Below, piece by piece: positions 23,066 to 34,837 of a DNA stretch of 64,000 nt. The translations under genes and the position numbers were made by a program. How positions within the stretch are numbered: position 1 is the first letter of the stretch; every line of letters starts with the position of its first letter. The stretch is from Melampsora larici-populina 98AG31 (Eukaryota > Basidiomycota > Pucciniomycetes > Pucciniales > Melampsoraceae), in the NCBI RefSeq assembly GCF_000204055.1, contig NW_006768811.1, forward strand, positions 745,086 through 809,085, in the 5' to 3' direction. The notes below the pieces were generated by a model. It was given only the letters and a program-made list of their open reading frames with translations. It made no database searches and was not told the origin of the DNA.

Positions 23066-24524
23066 TTACATTGTAACTGTTCGCCTTCCATCTTGAACTG
23101 CTTGATGACTCTGTTCCTGAAGCATTCGAGCCCTCAGAAGCCTGCTGTTACGTCCATTGTAATTGTCATGGGTCTTTATGTGCTGGTTTAGATTGCTGAA
23201 AAAGATGTCAGGTCTTTCTACCTCCAAAAACTGATAGTGCCGCAAGATGAGAAACTCACTCATTTCGTCCAAACTTTCGTCCGCATATAGAACAACTAAA
23301 TCTTTTTTCTCCATAATGTGCAACCAAATGCCGCTTCAGATGCTCAGTTCGATCGAAGCTCTGCCCGCATGAGGTGCTCTTACCAGAGGGGATGAAATCG
23401 CAAACAAATTTGGCTGGACGGACTTTAGGAATTTTTCGTTTTTTGGTGATGGGATAGTCCAAAAGTTGATAACCTTGGGTATTTGGATTGATGGTGAGTG
23501 ATGGCGAGGTTTGGGCATTTGTATCAGAGTGAGGGCGCTTTCGAGATCTAGCTGACGTTTTGGGCCGTGGTGGCTTGGCAAGATTTTTGCGAGGTATTGA
23601 GTAAGGGGATGCGAGTGTCGTTGGGCAATCAGAAGGGCTGACATATGGGAGATAATTGAAATCAATTGCTTCAGGGATGAAATGAAGAGATGGTGTAACT
23701 GGGGCTCCAGAAGACAAAGGCAGATAGGGTTGATGCGGTTGCGAAGGACATCCATATTCCGGATCCCATACGGACTCCTCTCCCGGTAAGATCTGGCGAG
23801 GGGGCTGATTGATCATGCAAGGAAAGGCGGAAGAAAGAGAAGATTCGTCGAGAACCATCGGACTGCTTATATATTGTGGGGCTTCGAGGAAGGTTTCCGG
23901 CGTTGCAATATTGATGGGTGGAGAAGAGGGAATCTCAAATATGGAGCCGACTGAAGATGGGGGTGATGTATCTGATCTACGGTCATGTTCAAGCCAGTGT
24001 GTCTCATATAGGGCTTCCAATGAATGACCGACCTGAGGAGATGATGTTTTTTGAATCAGCACAGAAAATGAGTTACAATAAACAAGAAATCAAGCGACAA
24101 ACTAGCTCTCGGGGATCCAAGGGGTGTTGAGGCCAAGCATGATCATTTGGAAGGAATTGTTCAGCTAAATCCAGCCGTGTAGAAGCTCCAAGATGTGAGG
24201 AATCAAACGGTCGTTTGAAAAGTGGGACCTGGACAGCACCGTAGAGAGCAGCATCGTGATGCGAATCTGAGGAACATCATAAAAGATCATGGACTCTGGT
24301 CAGCTCGAATCAGCTTTTTGGGGATTGCAACAAATTACCAGTGATCTTTTGAACAAACCAAATTGAAAGCACGAGAACTGATCTTTGCCAGATAACACTG
24401 GAGGGCTCAACAAAGAATAGTCATCTGGGGGGCACGGGATATTGTTGGCAAATCCTCCATGGAAGATTGAGGGTTTCACTTCAGATGTCCCATCATAGAG
24501 ATCCAGACTTGTAGGCGACATCAT
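23066..24524 (-). CDS. C2H2 zinc-finger transcription factor, Msn2-like (paralogue B)
   Basis: Predicted transcription factor of 410 aa, twin of the gene at 8155-9716. Exons on the minus strand are 24524-24359, 24266-24103, 24032-23260 and 23195-23066; the last exon has exactly the length of its twin (130 bp) and the introns fall at the same places. The start chosen is the first of two adjacent ATGs at 24524; the frame is open a little further upstream but without an ATG. The N-terminal two thirds are Ser/Pro-rich. Two C2H2 fingers lie near the C-terminus, again with the odd C-x10-C spacing in finger 1 and the helices TEHLKRH and GRNDNLNQH. Binding to AGGGG is expected from the Msn2 group. 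Protein identity to the twin is high only in the fingers. Confidence 0.85.
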
Positions 24525-24890
24525 GATGGCTATTTTTTCTTGGAAATATCCTCCGTAAGACACGAGTAATGCTTCGCGGATTATGAAGAATCAATGACGC
24601 GATATGATCTCCGCACAAATTGAGCAGGTGCACAGTCTGTTCGTCCGGAAGGTATTGAAGAGCAGACGCGCAGTAAAAGAGGAAAAGCAAGAAAACTACG
24701 AAGGTGAAGCACGCAAGCGAGACGATGAATGAATGTAGGTGAATGAATGTATAGAGCACCGAGTGTTGAGAGATAGTTGCCGGTATGAGGAAACAAGAAT
24801 AAGAAAAATTGTTATGACAATGATGACAATCTGAAGAAGCCTCGGGCTCAGGATGACCAAGAGATGTTACCGGCTGTGGATTGATTGGGT

Positions 24891-24942
24891 AGGGGAGAAT
24901 GTTGTGAAATGCAGCCGAAGCAAGTTGGACGATAGGAAGGGG
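24891..24942 (-). promoter_or_regulatory. Two STRE-like sites before paralogue B
   Basis: AGGGG occurs at 24891-24895 and 24938-24942 on the plus strand, that is CCCCT in the direction of the gene, about 370-420 bp upstream of the start. This mirrors the paired sites before paralogue A. Confidence 0.4.
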
Positions 24943-25460
24943 CTAAGTGAAAGGAGAGGTTATATCTTGTGCTGTCTGCCGCTGTAAGAATGTGGCTTTC
25001 TCCGACTGTGCAACAGACAGCTCTTTTGACACGGTGGGGGATGCGTGCTAAGGTTGACTTCAGACTGACCACTTTTCCAGGCTTAGCCTCATAGCTGACG
25101 AAAAGTCTTGCAGGCTTATGCTATACTGGTAACTAGACTTCCAATAAGAGTGCTGAAGATCCAGAGAGATGAATAGATTGAGGGAACGGGCGCTAAGATG
25201 TCACTGTCAGATGTGGGTCTAGGACTCTAGACTCTACACTCCATATTGCTGCATATGCCATCGCAACAGGTCATCGCGTACATGCCATAAGATGAGAGGA
25301 TTGCGCGACGCTAATGATCGAGTAGAAAAGGCTCAGAAACTGCAACAGAGGGACCGAGCCGCCAAGCGATCTTTGAAAGGCTCATGGTAAAAATGATGCT
25401 CGACTTATCCAACATATCTCGCTCACAAATTATCTGTTAGCTCATCTATTTATTCCTTTC

Positions 25461-25573
25461 GTGCAGAAAAAAGTACGAAAAGTGAGATAAGTCAAAAATA
25501 GGACTCATCTCTCGGTCGCTTCCTCTGGCGCAAGGGGAGCCGGACTCATAACTTGACTAGTGCGCTTCATTCT
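25461..25573 (-). promoter_or_regulatory. 113-bp near-invariant upstream block, copy B
   Basis: Reverse complement of 7089-7201 with two mismatches. It lies about 900-1050 bp upstream of paralogue B and keeps the STRE core (25533-25537), the GATA-type site and the 21-codon frame unchanged. Confidence 0.65.
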
Positions 25574-25899
25574 TGAAATAATCTGCCCAGAAGGTGACCC
25601 TAGGTGACTTACCGCCAGATCATCTTAGTCCAGGACGGTGTTGGAAGCGACGTCGAGATAAATGCTCTTCTGGAACCAAGCGATTTATACTTCACTCACT
25701 CCAGTAGACCCTAGTTGACAATTATGCTTCATAGTGGATGATGTCGTTGCGAGATTCCAAAAGAAGAAAGTCAAGTCTTTCTTGACGTACAAGCGTAAGT
25801 ATGACGCTACCAGAGGTCTAAAATGCAAGGTTTGAAAAGTCGCAAAGCAATCGCATCAATGAATCGCAGTCTAATCATATCCATCTCACGCCTAAATGA

Positions 25900-27430
25900 A
25901 ATATAGCCTATGACGATCAAGAGGTAGTACAACTCGGTGGCCTGTGTTAACCAATTGACAGCTTCGCATCATATTCTTCGTGGGCTGGCCATGAATGATC
26001 ATAGCATTGACCATCGGGCAACCCTGAAATAATCAAACAGAGTTGATGGGACTCGATTATGCAGTCGAGGGTAAATCAAGCAAAACGACTGGAAGCACCA
26101 ATCAGACAAGCATAACTTCCGATCCTCGCTCTTCGTCTTTGCTAGTATGAGCATTGCGAAAGATTTCGTTCAGCCGGAGACTATTTCAGATTTCAGTCCA
26201 TGAAGTCAAGCCTTCCGCAATACTTGCCCGCAGATCTCAACACTGGGAAGTTCCGCCACTATCGCGTCACAGTAAGCATAGTGTCGTCCACCATGTCGTG
26301 ACGGGGACTCTGAGTCTCGAGAGGTTGAAGAAAATATTACTGTACCACTGAATCCGCAATTCGACCGCAAAACTTCAGAGGTATCATCTGGCGCCTGTCT
26401 GAGGCTCTATCCGTGCTGACTTTGGATCTGATGTCCATATATATATTCCCCTATGTGCATATTGCCATTCTTCAAGTTCAGATAGGACTAGTACAAAATA
26501 TATTATGAGATGTGGCTGTCTGCACGATAACACAGCCACTCCTATTTTGACAGCTCACTTGGAAAAAATGCTTACCTACGCGCCACCTGATTGTATCAGC
26601 AGGTACGTAATGCCTTCGGGGGAAATCAGGATGTGAGATGTCGCTGCGCATCCTGATGGCCATAAGGTTGTGTTTGGCTTAGAATGTCATCCGGACATTT
26701 CTGTCTTTTCCGGCCGTAACAAGTCAAGGCGGTACCTAGTTTCCAAAAGGCATATGTGTACAAAATGTCACGTACACCTCTTTAAGGCTTACAGGATGTT
26801 GGATGCCTACTGCCATCAAAGTCAAAGCACAATAACTTGCGATGACAATGGGCCGGTCGAACAGTGCCCGGTTCCTCGCATGTATTGGAGAAGGGCCCCC
26901 GGTCTCACTGCTGCTGAACACCTGGTGCACTCAAATTTTCAGTTGATCTTTTAAAGAAGTGAATTCAGACTTATGCAGAATGTCGGGCACTCGATGTTGA
27001 TTCCGATCTTCATGAGTACATGGATTATAATGTGAGATACAGACAATAGTTTCACATTTCTCATCACTCGAACCAATCTAAGTATGTAGTCATCAGCATA
27101 TCTCCTATGTAGATCGTTGGGTACGAGTACGAGTAGCTAGCCAACCAAAACAAATCACTTCGTACCCAAAAAGTGAGTCTTCATCAAAAAGAAAAAAAAC
27201 ACCCGTTATTCCTAGACCTTACAGTGAACCTAACACGGGGGAGCCAAAAGGGTCTTGATCTAACTGTGAGGAATTGAAAGATCTCCATTTAAACCCTGAG
27301 CACTACTACAGCTCACCTTAAGACAGCCTAAGATTCGGACCAGATTAAAAACCACACTGCTGTGGGTTTCTCTGTTCCAGTCGTGTTGCGCGCATCACTC
27401 TGAAAATCATCTTCTCAACCTTTACAAAAA
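25900..27430. other. Intergenic, no supported gene
   Basis: Frames of 60-95 codons here have no recognisable features. The last 200 bases are the promoter region of the secreted protein that follows. Confidence 0.4.
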
Positions 27431-27890
27431 ATGCTTCAAATTTTGAAATCATTCATTCTTTTCACAACGTTTATCCTCTTCACATCTTCAGTCTCGGCTG
27501 ACAAGTGTGTAGTATGTCGATATAATTCACAAAAATATGATCCAACCAACGTTGATACGACTACCAAAGTGTTCTGTACCGGAGCTGTAGCTAATCCGAT
27601 GGGATGTACGTATGCTGGATATAACACTCACAACAAAGATCCAAAAGCACCTTCAAGAAATGAGATTTGGTGTAAAGTTGAGTCATGGAATCTATTTATT
27701 CTCTTCATCATCAAATCTTTCAACTTACCAAATCTTCTCTCCATAGGCAAAGTGTAAAGAAGACGCACGCGGAAACGTTCCAAATTGTCCACCCGTGATG
27801 ACTGATTATGGTTATAAAGGAGAGCAATTGAAACATCCGGTATCTGAATTGATATCGCAGGGTAGCTCCCGTGATTGTAGAGGCTGGTGA
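27431..27890 (+). CDS. Small cysteine-rich secreted protein, effector candidate
   Basis: Predicted 129-aa secreted protein. Exons are 27431-27676 and 27747-27890, joined in phase 0; the unspliced frame would stop soon after. The first ~23 residues form a signal peptide with the hydrophobic core FILFTTFILF and a likely cut after SVSA. The mature part holds eight cysteines (first pair CVVC), a number that suits four disulphides. No known domain was recognised. Small, secreted, cysteine-rich proteins are typical effector candidates of rust fungi, but function is unknown and the effector role is an inference. The Met start is the first ATG after a closed frame. Confidence 0.75.
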
Positions 27891-29930
27891 AGTGGGCTGA
27901 GGAAGTACGTCTTTTTTATTCTTGATATACCAGTAAGAAACATCATTCACTAATTTCATGATACATCACGTCGATCGTCTCAAATAGGTTCCCCGTCAGC
28001 TTCTTCACTTTGATGAAAATAACAGTCAACGAGACACCGAACCATATCTTCCTGAGACCGATGCTGGGACGGAGAATCATCTAGGATTTTTATCAACTTC
28101 AAAGGTCGAAGGAATCGATCAAATCCCAAACAAATTCAGATCACCCTTTCCTGACGCCGATACTGGGAAGCGAAATTGATCTAGATTGTGTTCCGTCAGA
28201 TCCGCATGAAACAATTTGTTTGTATGTAGTGTGTTGAAATAAAGCATAGTCTAAATGAAATGCTTATGTGATGGATCATGAATTTAATCAAACGCTTCTG
28301 AGAACCGAAAAATAAATCAACAAGCCAAGCTTAGGATGATTATATCCTCATCTCACATGGTGAATGTCATAAGTCCATTTTGTTCGGATGAGTGTGTTCG
28401 GTGTTTATTACATCTAAACATACCAACTAAGGCTTAAAACAGACGTGTGTTTTATGACAGTCCTAAGCAGTACGGGAGGGGCGCCGCCAGCGGCTGTTCA
28501 GTTTTTGCGTTGATGAGAAAAACTCCTTATCACCAAAAACCAGCCGGTTATTTTGAAGTGGTAATAATTCGAAGACTATGAGTAATGAGTCGTGTCTAGG
28601 TGTGATCTGCTTGTGTGTGGGTCGTAGCGTTGGAGTGGATGGATTTTTTTCCACTAGCTACCTGAAGATTCTTCGCTTGAGACTCCCCGCTACGAGCATA
28701 CGGGAAACTTTCACATCTGCACGTCATCACTTATCATGGACTTCCGCATAAAGTCGTGCCTTGAGTTGGTACTCACAATCCCATAACACCTTGACCATAC
28801 ATATATGATGTTTATCAAGTCTGAACAACAAAACCAGATCTTTTTTCACTCAGTGAGTACATAATTTATACTTGCAAAGAGATGAAGTCTTGAAGTAGGG
28901 AGTAAATTCTTGCTTAGTCTTCAAATGAGTTTATATGTCTCCAAAAAACATGGAAATCTCCCGTGCGTGAGTTGCCCTTATGGTAATCTTCTCAATACCT
29001 TACATTTGATTAGTTTTTTGACCCCTTGAAGTCAGGTTGAAACAAAATGATAAAAACAACCAATCCACTGGTCTTTACATTCTCACTTCCTTTCCCCTGG
29101 TCACTTCTTCCAGTAGAGGATAGGCAAACTTTCAAAAAAATCTGATTCAGAGAAACCTCACTGTTATTGATCTCACCACAAAAAAAGATTGAAAAATGAT
29201 TTCATGATAAAGGTTCAATTGAAAGATATTTGGAAAATGAAGAAGTGCTCGTGTAAGACTACAGAGATCATAAAAGCCAAAGTGATTCTTAGTTAGAAAT
29301 CTTCAACTTCATGACGTTGACCAAGAAGTGTATCAGATTTTATATACTTTGACCTCCCAGCCCTCCAACAATTTTCTGTATTTTTTTTTCAAAAAAAAAT
29401 GCAAACAATATGCATCTCAGCTCATGAGGAGTTCTCTAGGTTTTTTAAACATTACAAAAAACTCAAAGCAGCATTGATGTATGGCTAGTTGGATCTTAGT
29501 CATTTCGTGACTTTGACGAGACAGAAGAATCAACTCAGCTTCTCTTCTGCTACACCACGTATGTAGTTGGTTTCAAGCGGTGCCAATTTATCAGATTCCA
29601 AGAATGGACTGTGATTGACCCCTAAAATTCCTTGACTGCGAACATGGTCACATATTTATAAATATCTATCGCAGTTGTGTTTCAAATAAAGAAGAGTGAT
29701 GTGTAGTGTTCAAGTGAAGTCGAGTGATTAAGTTTATGTGTATGTGAATGATGATGTGTAACTGTAAAGGTTCATCGAGTCACTTCTACCAAGTTACCAA
29801 GCTCGACCAACTCATCCACTTCACCATCTCACCATATTCCAAAAACCATTCCAAACCAATCTCAATCCAAGACCCAAAACGAAAAAAGAACCTCTCAAAA
29901 CAGACTGATCCTCAAAACCTCACCAACAAG
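27891..29930. other. Intergenic, no supported gene
   Basis: AT-rich sequence with the 3' UTR of the secreted-protein gene at the left. No domain-bearing frame and no clear repeat. Confidence 0.4.
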
Positions 29931-30593
29931 ATGATCACAAACGTCATGAGTTTAATCGTACCAGTAGCAAGTCTTTTCGGTTTCTCAACAAGTGGTCTAG
30001 TAAATCTATCAATCCCTCAATCAAACCAATCAACCAAAACAAAACACACACGCATCGAATCCTAACCTATTTTCTCTTCATCTATACATTCATAGTTACA
30101 TTTCGCAATAGATGCAACCCTCGTTAGTGTTTGTTTATCAGGTATTAAAAGATCAACAGGTCTTTCGTAAGTCATCTTATCCTTTTCTTTTCCTTCCCAT
30201 AAAAAAAGCCTCTTTTGATGATTCTTATCTAATCTTCTCTTTTTTTCCTTTGGTAGACCTGCAATTACTAAAATTCAAAATAAAGAACTCAAACAATTCT
30301 TATTAACTTACTTAGAACTAGGAGGTAAACAAACTTTCATATACACCTTTTTTTTCTTTTCTCTTCAAAACTCATCTTACCTTTCTTTTATTTCTACGAG
30401 TTCAACTAACATATTCTTTTTTTCCTTTTGATTTCTTATATTTAATAGAATGGATCTTAGATTTTGTCATTGTAGTAAGTTTTTTCTTAATTTCCTTATG
30501 AACCCTACCAATTCACTCATCTGTTTTTTTCTCTTCATTATCTTTCTAATGGTTTAGTTCATGGGTAGATCATCAGCTTTCGAAAGACGTTAA
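29931..30593 (+). CDS. DUF1748 family small protein
   Basis: A five-exon gene of 75 aa: 29931-29957, 30096-30166, 30257-30324, 30449-30474 and 30558-30593. The spliced product contains LHFAIDATLVS, GIKRSTGLSPAI, YLELGEW and a C-terminal SSAFERR, which fit the pattern of the fungal DUF1748 family (about 75-80 aa). Members are small proteins of unknown function, mostly linked with mitochondria. The last four exons are well supported by phase and similarity. The first exon (MITNVMSLI) is less sure because its donor, GTACCA, is weak; a second ATG at 29946 would also serve. Exons of 26-71 bp are unusually small. Confidence 0.75.
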
Positions 30594-31013
30594 TCCATCT
30601 ATCAATCAATCAACGGACCCATAAATGATCCTCGAAACATTACAAAAAACTCAAGAAAAAAAAGCCTAAAAGATTCCACTATATGCTTTCGTATCCTTAA
30701 GTGTATCTCCAACCAACCCTGTACATTCATATATAAATATCTCTGCTTTTCGATCATTTCATCTTACCTAGTATTCTTTTTAACTTTTCAATATCTTAAA
30801 TCGTCTTATCCACAAACCCAATCTTACTTTTTCCAAAGAAATCTTGCTATTATTTCTCTCTACATTTTATTTTGTAAATGCTTCTTCCAAAACAAAAATG
30901 AAAAAAATCAAAAAAAGTAATACAAATCCCCCAACCGAATCCATCCTTACAAACCATCCAAAAAAAAATCCCCCTCACTCAAATATACAAAACCCCTTCC
31001 AAAGTTGACTTTA
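30594..31013. other. Convergent 3' intergenic region
   Basis: About 420 bp of AT-rich sequence between the DUF1748 gene and the end of WDR70. Probably two facing 3' UTRs. Confidence 0.4.
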
Positions 31014-33508
31014 TCAAATCAACCTAGTAGGTCTTTCTCTTTTCAATCTTCTTCTTTCTTCTTCTGCTGCTTCTTTTTCGGCTTCTTCTTTCGCTTCTTC
31101 TTCCAATAATCTTTCATCAAAAATCGGTTTAGGCATAGTAGATTCCCATGCTCCTGTAAACTTGGATGATTCTCCTTCATGTTCTGCTGCAAATTTTAAT
31201 AATGCTTCTCTTGGCTACATGAAAAAAAATTCAACACACACACACAGAAATTGATCCATCAGTGGATGTCTCAAATCGGTTTTGAATAGAAAAATCACTC
31301 ACATCTTCATGTCGAATCGAATCCTTAACCAAACCTTGTACAACATGTTGAGTAGCACTAGCCCCCACCCTTCCACCTTTCCCAGGCCCAGTCAAAGGAG
31401 GCATCGGTTTCAAAGTCTTCACCGGATCTTGTCTTTCTCTTTCTCTCTTCCTCTTTCCTCCTCTACCTCCTGCCACAATAGGTTCATCAGTCTTATACAT
31501 CGATAAAGCATGTGGTGTGATGATCGGCCTTTCTAAATCTACATCTTCTTCTCCTGCTCCTCTCACTCTGGCCGTTCTACTTAATGATAAAGTCGCACCT
31601 CTGCTCGATAAAGTCGGTGAATAAAGTACATGGATCGTTCCGTCTGATGAACCAGTTAAGATTTGATTGATCTTAGGATGCCATAAAACTCTGACTACAT
31701 TAGCTTTTGAAATGGCTATAGAAACCCACAAATTCCCCAAAAATCTCAGTGACTGTCAAACCAAAACATTCAAGAATCATATTCGAAAAGAAACTCACCG
31801 ATTGTTTGATGGATTTCAAGTGTAGTCTTATCTAAAACCACGACTCTTCCACCCAAGTTTTGATCCACTTCAGCCGAGACTCCAGTCAAGATATACTTTT
31901 GATCAGGACTAAAGCACAAATTAGTTTCCGGATTCATAGAACCCATTCCATCTTTAACCACCAACGCTTTCTTCATAGCTCTTACATCCCAAACTAACCT
32001 ATCAAGAACAACAAAAACCCCGTCTTCATAAGTCTCTTTGTCTTTCTCGTTTGATTTTTTTGAGTAAAGAAGAAAAAGACGTACGTTTAACAGTATTATC
32101 ACCTCCTCTACTTACAATCGTTTTACAATCATTCGAGAATTGCAAACAAGACGTTTCCGAATTCTTTTGATGAGCATTTTCAACTGACGAATTAGGTCTA
32201 CTAAAATTACTACTAGTAGCCCAAAGATTCAAAGTCCCATCCATCCCAGCTAAACCCAACCCAACCACACCAAAAGAAAGACGTCAAGAAACCGAATTGA
32301 AGGATTCGAATAGATCTTCGAATTAAGAAGCTTACTGACCAGCTGCAATAGTTTTACCATCAGGTGAATAAGTACAAGCTGTGATCTTGGTACGTGTCCC
32401 ACGTTCTTTTGATTTCAAGACAATCACCGATTTCGATTTCCGTTTGTTTTCTACATCCCAAATCCTAAAAGTACCACCCCCCAAAAAACATCATGAAAAT
32501 AAATCATTAAACTCTACGTAAAAACCTTGACCAAAAAAACACGAACCTGATAGTAGAATCAGCAGCTGAAGTAATAAACGTCTTATTATCTTTAGGATGC
32601 CAAGCACAACTAGTTAATTCAGCAATATGACCCCTAAATCCTCCATCCGCCCAAAAATAACCCTGGAGATGAGTTTCTAAAGTTTAAATTTTCAAATCAG
32701 AAAACGAAATAGAGAAACTCAAACTGACGAGCAATGTCTCATATCTCGAATATACATATCACCTTTAATATACTCAGCAAGTTGACTTCCATCCCTATCA
32801 TATAACTGAGGTTGATTAGAAGCAGTGATGACCAAAAAAGAATCCCCAGTATTCGACCAAAGAGTTTGATGAACCTAACCCAAAACCAAACCAAAAACTT
32901 GAATTAACAAGAAATTCAACCAAAAGATAAGAAGAAGAAAGGAAATCAACTTGATGAGATTCCCTAGGTTCCCAACTTCTAAAAGGTTTAAAACTCGAAT
33001 TCATTCCACCGAAATCCCAAAGTTTACAAAAATAATCGTATGAACCTGAAACGATTCTTGCACCTGATGGGTCAAGAGAAACGGATGAGATCGTCTTAGA
33101 ATGGTCTTTTAGTTCGACTTCGTGACTGATTGGTAATCCTTCTTCTTCTTCTTCTTCTTCTTCTGCTTCTTCTTGTGATGTGGTTTCGATTAGCTTTATG
33201 AGGATGGAGTTCGTTAGTTGGGTTGAAAATTGGGGGTTTTGGGCGATTGTGCTTACTTTTTCTTTTTCTTTTTCTTGGTCTTTTTCTGATGGGGTTGTGG
33301 TGGTGGTTCGTTTGGTTTTTGAAATCTTGGATGAAATATCATTTTGTTTAACTTTTTTACCGAATTCGAATGGTAAATCGAATCCTTCCATTTGATTGAT
33401 CGGTCGATTGATTGTTGTGAATGGGTTTGATTTGGATTTGATGAATTTGATGTCTCTTCGGGTCATTGTCATTCTCATCGGGTTGTGTGACTCCGGTACT
33501 CGGGGCAT
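31014..33508 (-). CDS. WDR70: WD40-repeat protein WDR70
   Basis: Orthologue of WDR70, 640 aa (human 654). Eight exons: 33508-32951, 32874-32725, 32662-32547, 32464-32340, 32249-32085, 31993-31799, 31715-31303, 31214-31014. Diagnostic blocks are LPISHEVELKDHSKTISSV, DPSGARIVSGSYDY, LYDRDGSQLAEY, GDMYIRDM, HIAELTSCAWHP and VLWHPKINQILTGSSDGT, spread over a seven-bladed propeller. An acidic Glu stretch precedes the first blade, and the C-terminus is charged, as in the family. WDR70 acts in the nucleus as a substrate receptor of CRL4 ubiquitin ligase that promotes histone H2B ubiquitination in fission yeast and human cells. The intron after codon 236 uses a plain GTTTGA donor. Divergent from BAP31 with 191 bp between start codons. 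Confidence 0.92.
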
Positions 33509-33699
33509 TTCCCTTATGACGTAGACTGTTTTTGTGTTTGGTTGACCAATTCCGTTGAGTTGAGTTGAAAGTCACAGCCACTTTGTCAATTGGATTTAGC
33601 AATCGATCAACTCTTCATCTCTTCCTCCTATCTAACTTTTCTTTATCAACCAACCACAAAACCCAATTCATCAAACTACAACTACACACATTCTCAACC
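33509..33699. promoter_or_regulatory. Shared divergent promoter WDR70 / BAP31
   Basis: Only 191 bp separate the two start codons, which point away from each other. Both 5' leaders and both promoters must fit here. A pyrimidine-rich stretch lies before BAP31, and ATG of BAP31 sits in a good context (CAACCATGG). Confidence 0.6.
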
Positions 33700-34837
33700 A
33701 TGGCCGTAAGAACACCATTCAAGTTTCTATCTCTTCATACTTTGATGCTTATTCTTTTATTCGATCTTTCTTTTTCGATCGCTTTACATAGTTATATAAT
33801 TGGATGGTCTTTGCCTTATTGATCTTTGAGATCGTCACCTTTATAGTCTTGGTGGTACGTCATTCCGATCATTTCTTGTTTACTTCCAGATCATCATATC
33901 AAACCTTCTAGACCAAACCATTCATCACCTTTGGGATTGACTTTTTCTTTGGGTTTTCGGTCTTGTTTAGATGCCATTACCATTCACTTGGAGAAGATCG
34001 ATTTTCAAATTCTTGTCGACTTCACCTTTGATTGCCAAACTTCAATATGGTCTTAAGATCCTTTTCATCTTTGTTGGTGTAAGTCATTCAGAAATCCAAT
34101 CCCAAACCCCCCCTGGAAAAAAATCTTCAATTGATGATTCTAACTGTTTTGGTTTCTTGGATTGGATAGGTTTTATTTGTAGATTCGGTTCAGAGAATGA
34201 CCAAGATCCATAACGAAGGACAAGCAGCACGTGAACAGGGAGCAGGAGTAGGACGAGATTTAAGGAGTGAAACCGATTGGAGAAGTCGAAAGTTTCTCAG
34301 GTAGCCTTTTCCATCCACCCACTCTATCCTCCTCAGTCCCTTTTTTCCAAAGTCTGAATCTTTTTTTTTTTCTTTTTTTTTGGGGGATCTACAGTGAACG
34401 TGATATGTATATGAGAGGCTTTACACTTTTCTTATCTTTGATTCTTTCAAGAACGTTTGGATTGATTTTGGATTTGATTAAAGCTCAAGAAGATTTAGCT
34501 GTTTTAAAGAAACAAGTGGGTCACTCTTTCCTATCAATCCATTTCACTTTTTTTTTTCGAAACTGAATCGATTGATCTTTTTTTTTTTGCTTTTCTTTTT
34601 AGGCTGCTAGTCAGACACGTGAAAAGGGATTTTCTACTGAAGTTGAAAAGAAGTATAAACAAAAGATTGAAGATTTACAAAAAGAACTTGATGTGAGTTG
34701 ATTGGTTTACCACATTAGACATGACAAATCTATGTATCAATTCGTAAAAAAAACTGATTGATTGGTTTTGGTTTTTGAAATAAAAGACTCTTGGAAAACG
34801 AGTAGATGGACCAGGAGCAGATAAAAAATCGAGTTAA
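33700..34837 (+). CDS. BAP31-family ER membrane protein
   Basis: B-cell receptor-associated protein 31 family (yeast Yet1-3), 189 aa, ER membrane protein for export and quality control of membrane cargo. Exons: 33700-33705, 33792-33854, 33971-34078, 34170-34300, 34395-34515, 34603-34692, 34787-34837. The first coding exon has only six bases (Met-Ala); splicing then gives LYNWMVFALL. Three membrane segments cover about residues 5-23, 44-65 and 107-130, with the family block MPLPFTWRR and SPLIAKLQYGLKI. The tail is a coiled coil (KQAASQ to KELD). The C-terminus KKSS is a KKxx ER-retrieval signal. Length is shorter than the 246-aa human protein but normal for fungi. Confidence 0.9.

Larger units (their letters stand above)
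23066..25900 (-). repeat. Inverted segmental duplication, right arm
   Basis: Counterpart of 6850-9716. Alignable non-coding sequence runs from the start codon out to about 25850, with one nearly identical block at 25461-25573. Outer boundary approximate. Confidence 0.85.

Noticed and set aside
24525..24563. Upstream extension of paralogue B
   Set aside because: The frame is open but begins with GTG, and no ATG precedes 24524 in it.
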